A DNA stretch of 64,000 nucleotides from Macrotrachela quadricornifera (Eukaryota > Rotifera > Eurotatoria > Philodinida > Philodinidae). Numbering within the stretch: the first letter of the stretch is position 1; each line of letters begins with the position of its first letter. The stretch covers positions 475,512-539,511 of the forward strand of contig JAJEKB010020951.1 of NCBI GenBank assembly GCA_022393335.1, written 5' to 3'. Positions 58,361 through 64,000 of the stretch are shown here, one piece after another. The notes beneath the pieces are model-generated. The model did no database searches, was not told where the DNA came from, and worked only from the letters and a program-made list of their open reading frames with translations. The translations under genes and the position numbers were made by a program.

Positions 58361-58580
58361 AAAAATGACCTATATTAAAGGACTTCTGAATCCAAATATG
58401 ATGCTATTTACTTGTTGTTATTCCAAAATCCTCTTTGCTCTATTTCCAACATCATGCATTTTTTCTGATATTAGGAGATTGTAACGAACCAATGCTGCCA
58501 GAAATCCCAATGAAAAGTGTGGGCGAAATGTTTTATTCCTATTTTCTTGACTGAAAGTGGAAATCACATGAAAAACATAA

Positions 58581-58602
58581 CTCTGTGTGTGTGTGTGTTT
58601 GC
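58581..58602. repeat. (GT)n microsatellite
   Basis: An uninterrupted GTGTGTGTGTGTGTG run. Confidence 0.7.
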
Positions 58603-58971
58603 TCAGGATACAAGGTCAGGCTAAAGTAATTTAGCTGGAGTCAATGGGAACGTTACGTTTTGTCTCAGTCTTTCGTTATGAACTCCGATTGAACTATAGT
58701 GCAGGCGACTCATATCAGTACTCTATCAATGCACCATAAAAGCCAAAAAAGTGTTATCTATGATAAGAAAATCGTGGGTACTTGATATTTTTCGAATTTA
58801 AGATTGATAGTTCTAGTGTTAGAAATTACAAAATGCGGGAGATTCGTTCAAACTAAGCTGGCTGCAGTGTCACAATTGCTAACTATTTATTTATCAATGA
58901 TTCTCGAAATAGATAGAATAGATTCAGTCTAGGGTTAAGCGAGTCACCTTTGACGAGCGTTACTTGTTCAA

Positions 58972-59312
58972 TTATCGAACAGTAAGTATTTTAAATCAAT
59001 TTATTTCTTTTTTGTTTATTTTAGATTATTTTTCTTATACGATGAGCCATATTCACAATTGGCTTGCGTGGTTAAACTCTTTGATTGTAACTTTGATTTG
59101 ACGGCATTTTCTCTTTGATCCGTGGCCAATATTACAGCAAAATTGTGACCAACAACGAAACATGAATAAGGCTCATTGTTGAACAGTAAGTATCTTTAAT
59201 TATTTCTTTTTTTTATCTATTTTAGATTACTTTTCTTATTGAATTATGGCACAATAAGTATTTTAATTCAATTCATTTTTTTAATTTATTTTAGGTTATT
59301 ATTCTTATGATG
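58972..59312 (+). repeat. Three degenerate units of about 65 bp
   Basis: Units near 58,976, 59,180 and 59,246 share AACAGTAAGTATYTTWAAT, a T-rich tract, and TTTTAGATTATTTTTCTTAT. The second and third are nearly adjacent. Confidence 0.55.
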
Positions 59313-59316
59313 ACAT

Positions 59317-59632
59317 ATATATGGGCGTGACCAACGGTAAGGTTTCCCATTAATGTTTTTTTTTTCTATTGTAAGGATACAACATACTATTATTCGAGTC
59401 ATACGATAGAGGATCATAGATGATCCTTAGTTGGCCTGAATAACATTATACTTTATTGTTACAGTAGTAGAGAAAATTTTCTCTAGTATTGTAATAATAA
59501 AGCATAGCGTTGTTTGGGTCCATTCAAGATTATCTATGATCCTCTATCATATGACCCGAATAATAGTATGTTGTATCCTTACAATAAAAAAAACATTAAT
59601 GGGATACCTTACCGTTCGTCATGACTATATAT
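59317..59632. mobile_element. 315-bp near-perfect palindrome (foldback/MITE)
   Basis: The whole element is its own imperfect reverse complement, centred on GAGAAAATTTTCTC (59,470-59,483). The outer ends read ATATAT..GTGACCAACGGTAAGG on the left and its mirror on the right, with roughly 85-90% pairing by eye. No coding capacity. A partly truncated relative lies at 17,822-18,062. Confidence 0.8.
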
Positions 59633-59935
59633 TTATAACATATGAGAAAATAATAAAATGAGTATGGTATGCATGATGCAGGTAATGCCTAAGCTAGATA
59701 CAAAAACCTAGTAGGATTCCGTCGGATCCGATCTTCAGATTATTCGTCCTGGATATTGCTAATGAAATAAATGATTTTCAATCAACTAATTGTCGAGATA
59801 AAATACTCTGAGTAGTGCGAACAGATATAAATTGGTCTGTTTTCGGCCAAGAAGCGGTCTCAATACGGTACAAAACACACTGCCGTATCATATCCGATAA
59901 TTCTCAAAGAACCACCAAATACAGAACGTTTACTG
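59387..59935 (-). repeat. Dispersed repeat A, copy 2 (inverted relative to 17.5 kb)
   Basis: Read on the minus strand it matches 17,515-18,062, both in the palindrome and in about 300 bp of flank outside it. The copied unit is therefore larger than the palindrome itself. Confidence 0.75.
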
Positions 59936-60090
59936 AACGGACACGTTACGGTCCGTAATTCTGTGCCCGATAATACGGTTCGATACGGACCAAAAACGGA
60001 CCAAATTGACACCATATTATACCGTAAATACGCCGTTTTTAAAACGTTTACGGTACGTTTTCATACCGTAAACCTGACCGTTTTCATTAA
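59855..60090. repeat. Cluster of TACGG/CCGTA motifs
   Basis: Over a dozen TACGG, CCGTA or ACGGACC words, many in inverted pairs such as GTTACGGTCCGTAA and TTTACGGTACGTTTTCATACC, lie in about 235 bp of otherwise AT-rich DNA. Confidence 0.55.
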
Positions 60091-60809
60091 TCCGGATATG
60101 CATTCCATTTTCAATCAATTAGTTAGTTGAAATATTTTATTATATTTAAATTGGATTTATATTTATTTCTTAAATATAATAATTACTTCAAGTACGATTA
60201 ATTTGTAACATCGTTCTTAACTATTTTAAAGTTTATCATGCATAAGTAAAGTAGTGAATCAATAATCGATTAGAGTAGTTATGAAAATTTAATAAATTTT
60301 AAATTAATTAATTTCATTTCCATAGATCATTTCATAATATTTGAAGCGCCGTGTCTCGATTTCAGAATTCTAGAATTCTTATTCAAATTTCGAATGAATG
60401 GAGAAATAGATATTAAAAAGAATGTACTAAAGCAAGAAAAACTGTTCATTAGATTGGACGAATGACGCAACTGTTTCTGTTTTGACGAAATTTAATTTGT
60501 ACTTGGAGCGAAGACTACATTGTTTTCTACGTATAAAATTAAATCTATGATGCTAGAGTTGTTTTCAAAAAAAAAGTGGATGGACTTCCTATATGTAGGA
60601 GGAATAGTGTACAGATGTTGTTTTATTCGGATATGATTTGTTGTATCAAATGAATGAGTTGAAATACAAATATCAAAATATATTTTTGAAATTCTAAAAC
60701 TCGGATAATCACGAATTTCTAATAATTCCAAATTTTTGATAATTCTACTATAGAATATACCAAAAGCTCGAATCTCAGTATTACTTAGCCGTATAGTAAT
60801 CTTCACGAA

Positions 60810-61650
60810 GCTTTCTTTATATATAATCTGATAGAGAAAGAAATACCTTATCTTTCTATATGTTGTTTGATCATACTTTAACTAATATAATGATAATAAA
60901 TTTTTGATAAGACTCTTTTCGTTGGCATTTATGCTTTTTGCAGTAGATCACAATGTGTAAGATTGGTTCATTTTCGATCCTCTAATATATTATATGAGCA
61001 ATCAAAATATACGATAAGATGCAATGTGAAAAGCTCTACAATTTATACATAAGATCATTTATTTTATAGATGTAGTTTTTGTTTGAAAAATGGTCAAAAC
61101 TTGAAGAGATCAAATTGTGGTACGGTGAAAATTGATTAAATAGAATTTTCTTTCGTCTGAAAATAATTCAAATAAGTTTTAATGTATAGATTGCTGAGGT
61201 TTTTATACTTCAACTTGTGATATATTTTGTTTCTCTTTTAATAAGCATATTAAGGATAAAACAATGAAATAACTAAAAATAAATCCGTTGTGTATTGAAA
61301 ACATTATTTTTCTGTCATGATTGAAATTTGATTACTCAAAATTTTGTATATTTTTAAGATAAAAAGTGTAGCTATAAAATAAATAATCTTATGTATAAAT
61401 TGTAGCGTTTTTCACACTGCATCTTATGATATATTTTGTTTTTGTTGTTTAATAAAACATGTCAGCTGATAAATACAAGAAAACGGCGCTTGTAACATTT
61501 TAAAAACAATCACTATTTTGCAAAGTCGAAATTTGATCGTTTTTAATTTTGTTACTTTCCAAAATAAATAAATGTGTCCGTAAAATAATCTGTCTTGTGT
61601 AATTTGTGGAGTTTTTCATGCTGCATCTTTTGGTATATTTTGTGTTTTTT
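60810..61650. repeat. Diverged relatives of the 967-bp element arms
   Basis: Near 60,810-61,080 the order GAAGCTTTC..., ATAATCTGATAGAGAAAGAA, GATAAGATGCAATGTGAAAA and GCTCTACAATTTATACATAAGA follows the left arm of the element at 57.3 kb with many changes. Inverted units lie near 61,385-61,440 and 61,590-61,645. Confidence 0.55.
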
Positions 61651-62254
61651 AAGAAAATTTATTTAAGAATGAAAAAATGAAATGCAAAGTTCTTCAGTTT
61701 TTGATAGATCATTCATTAGTAGGTTGTGTACACCTAGCACAAAGGAAATGACGGACTACAGCAAAAGTACAAGATCTAGAAGTCGAAAAGTTTACACATT
61801 ATCCTAAATATATCTAAGAATTATAATAGAATACTCGAACTCAAATGGGGACTTTTAGTTTTGTAGCGCCACATGCATTTGATATCAGTAATCTCTAATA
61901 ATTAGATAAAAATTAAGAGAAGATTATTTTTTTTATTAAAAGAAAATGTTCGAAATACCCTTTCTTGAGACAAAAATTCTTATGATTTCGATTTTTTTTT
62001 AAAAAATTTTCAAAAACACTTTAACATATTCAACTATGACAAGTTATATGATCCTTAAAACAGTTTTATTTCCTATTGATAGATATAAACTCATTCACTC
62101 AATATTTTTGTGTATTTTATCAGATGACATTGAAGAAAATTTAAATATAAAAATACTAATACAATCTAATACACATTATTTTATTATTGTTTTTCATTTC
62201 TAATCATGGTCTTTCTAAAAAACATTAAAATCAATGCTATACCTAATTTTGATA
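61651..62254. other. AT-rich region, no feature seen
   Basis: No open frame or repeat that I can support. Confidence 0.35.
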
Positions 62255-62550
62255 AATATTTTCGTTAATAGTCAACCACGAAATTTAAAAGTTTTTTAAA
62301 AAATATATTCAAATTTATTCAATAAATAAGGGAGCTTGGATTAAAATAATTAAAAATTTGAAGTACTACTCAGCAAGTATGATAAATTATTGAAAGTTTT
62401 GAGTATTTTCATCTAAATGCCCTTATTTATTGAGTAAATTTAAATTTATTTTTATCGAAATGATCATCGAAACGAGCTCTATAAATTCCCATGAACGAAA
62501 AAGTTTTTTGAAAAACTTGTATTTTTGTAGTCAACTATTAAAGAAAATAT
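62255..62550. mobile_element. Foldback element of about 296 bp
   Basis: Outer ends AATATTTTCGTTAATAGTCA (62,255-62,274) and its mirror near 62,527-62,550 pair. Inner AAATTTATTCAATAAATAAGGG (62,311-62,332) pairs with 62,420-62,441. The right arm carries an extra stretch of roughly 50 bp. Non-coding. Confidence 0.6.
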
Positions 62551-64000
62551 CTGTTAAAAATAGATGTAGCATTACTATTGTTGTTAGTAGTTTTACATAA
62601 ATATGCGAAAAAAACTGTCAGTAATAAGGAAAAACAGACCATAATTATTGACTAAACATATCGAAATATGTTTGTTCATTATTTCGACCATCATCTTCCT
62701 TACAAATAAAAATCAAATTGGTTAGATTAATTATTTGTATTAATGCAATTCATTTTTGTAAAATTTTAAAGAATAATTTTGGATGAAATCGGTTATTAAA
62801 CGATGTGAAAGTTGATCTTTGATTCATGTTTGGAAGGAAAAACTAAAATTACTATAGTATCCTATTATATTATGTTATAAGTGAATGATATTCTACAAAA
62901 ATTAGATATACATCATCCTGTACTGGTACAGTACTGTACATACCTTATATTGATTGCATTATCATTAGAAATTTAATTTTTTTATATGTAGAAAACTATA
63001 CATTTATAATACACAGTGCAGTTTTCACGCAGGTCAGTAATACAGTCCACAGGTTTATTTGTAAGTTTTTCGTTCTTTCAATGAATACATATTTCCCCGA
63101 AAAAAATAGCTTCATTCTCTATTTCTCGTATATTATCAATATAAAAAAAAAACATTTTCTTAAAACTAATTATATATGCTAAAAGTTTGTAAAGATTTCT
63201 ATCCCTCTCTTTCTATATATATTTACAATTATCTATTACTAAATAATATTAAGCATAATGAAAGTACCATCATGTCCTGATTCTCTGGCAAATTTGATTT
63301 TTTCTTTGTCATCAAAAGTAATTTTTAAAATGTTTCATTACTAAAGAATAGCCTTATTGAAAAAGTAATTATAGATTCTGATCGAACATATAATTCTCTA
63401 GTATTATGTGCTTTCAAAACAAAATCAAAAGAGATAATAAAAAGCTACCTATTTTTAGAGCTCGTCAAGAAGGATGTCACCGTAATACTCGAATTATTCT
63501 ATAGCATGTAAATGTAAAATAATTAACAAATATACAGAATGATAGAGAATTTTAAATTCTATCAGAATTTATAATTGATTTTACCATATAAGCATTTTAT
63601 AGTGATTAAAAAATTTTTTAAATTAGGTTTGATGACAAAGTAAAAAATCAAATCTGTAGGAACGTGGATATGGGGGAGAGGTACCTTCATTGTACCCAAT
63701 TATTTTTTTGTTAAACACAAGTACAAATGAAAATGCTTAGATAGAAAATGATACAAATTTTCAGCATATGGGCCAAATCAGGCAGAATAGGACATTTTTG
63801 TTTTTCTGTAAAAGCTGCAGTTCAAGTACAAAAGTTCAGCATAAGCGTCTTTTATTGATCTCATCCAACGAGAAACCGAATTTCCCTCTGGTTTCTTTAG
63901 TTGTCATAGCCACAGAAAAATGTTTCTCCAAAGTTTTTGCTATATTACTCAATTTTTACTGCATTTTTGTTAAAAAACGACTCGTCGACCTCTTGTTGGA
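62551..64000. other. AT-rich region to window end, no supported gene
   Basis: Only short open frames. A palindromic GGTACAGTACTGTACAT lies near 62,930. Confidence 0.35.

Noticed and set aside
60492..60806. Minus-strand frame of 104 codons.
   Set aside because: One or two frames this long are expected by chance at this composition; no domain recognised.
1..64000. CRISPR arrays, tRNA and rRNA genes, bdelloid telomeric TGTGGG arrays.
   Set aside because: Looked for repeat-spacer patterns, GTTCRANNC-type T-arms and telomeric runs; none could be supported by eye.

Overview
The window reads as animal nuclear DNA, most likely from a bdelloid rotifer (Adineta/Rotaria type). The evidence is: AT-rich sequence; short GT-AG introns of about 50-230 bp that restore open frames in five genes; protein families that I recall as expanded in bdelloids (ADP-ribosyltransferase joined to TPR repeats, giant DUF3638 proteins, DUF4419); decayed DNA transposons (piggyBac, Mutator-like); and several foldback elements. 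A run of 400 N marks an assembly gap. The organism assignment is inference from gene content, not from a search.

Layout. 0.2-9.6 kb: one intronless gene for a 3139-residue DUF3638/DUF3645 protein. 11.9-13.0 kb: a divergent actin. 14.5-15.2 kb: a decayed zinc-finger/coiled-coil gene. 16.0-16.7 kb: a GNAT acetyltransferase with a likely signal-peptide exon. 17.4-22.1 kb: repeats. 22.9-26.4 kb: an ADP-ribosyltransferase with about 16 TPR repeats. 27.1-28.3 kb: an FAD monooxygenase broken by two in-frame stops. 29.9-30.3 kb: a small secreted protein. 32.7-34.3 kb: a flavin amine oxidase with a separate signal-peptide exon. 35.7 kb: a piggyBac fragment. 39.2-39.9 kb: a second GNAT. 41.6-44.3 kb: a five-exon DUF4419 gene preceded by a truncated copy of its 3' end. 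44.6-45.3 kb: an EGF-domain remnant. 46.4-46.7 kb: a two-exon WAP-type secreted peptide. 47.8-48.4 kb: piggyBac remnant. 48.9-50.2 kb: Mutator-like remnant. 51.1-53.5 kb: a four-exon gene joining an ADP-ribosyltransferase to an ADP-ribosylglycohydrolase-like domain. 54-64 kb: almost entirely repeats.

The main biological theme is ADP-ribosylation. Two ART genes of different architecture lie 25 kb apart. The second, read through three introns whose phases agree, puts an ART with an intact R-S-ExE set and a DraG/ARH-fold domain in one 677-residue chain. The hydrolase half has lost residues at both metal-binding motifs (TDDT is TSQT; DDxDT is DETGS), so it may bind rather than cleave ADP-ribose. 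This is the best candidate for something undescribed.

The repeats are related to each other. A 967-bp element with 325-bp inverted arms and TA flanks sits inside a dispersed repeat, and a second copy of that repeat at about 20.9 kb preserves the empty site. A 315-bp palindrome at 59.3 kb has an inverted, partly truncated relative at 17.8 kb.
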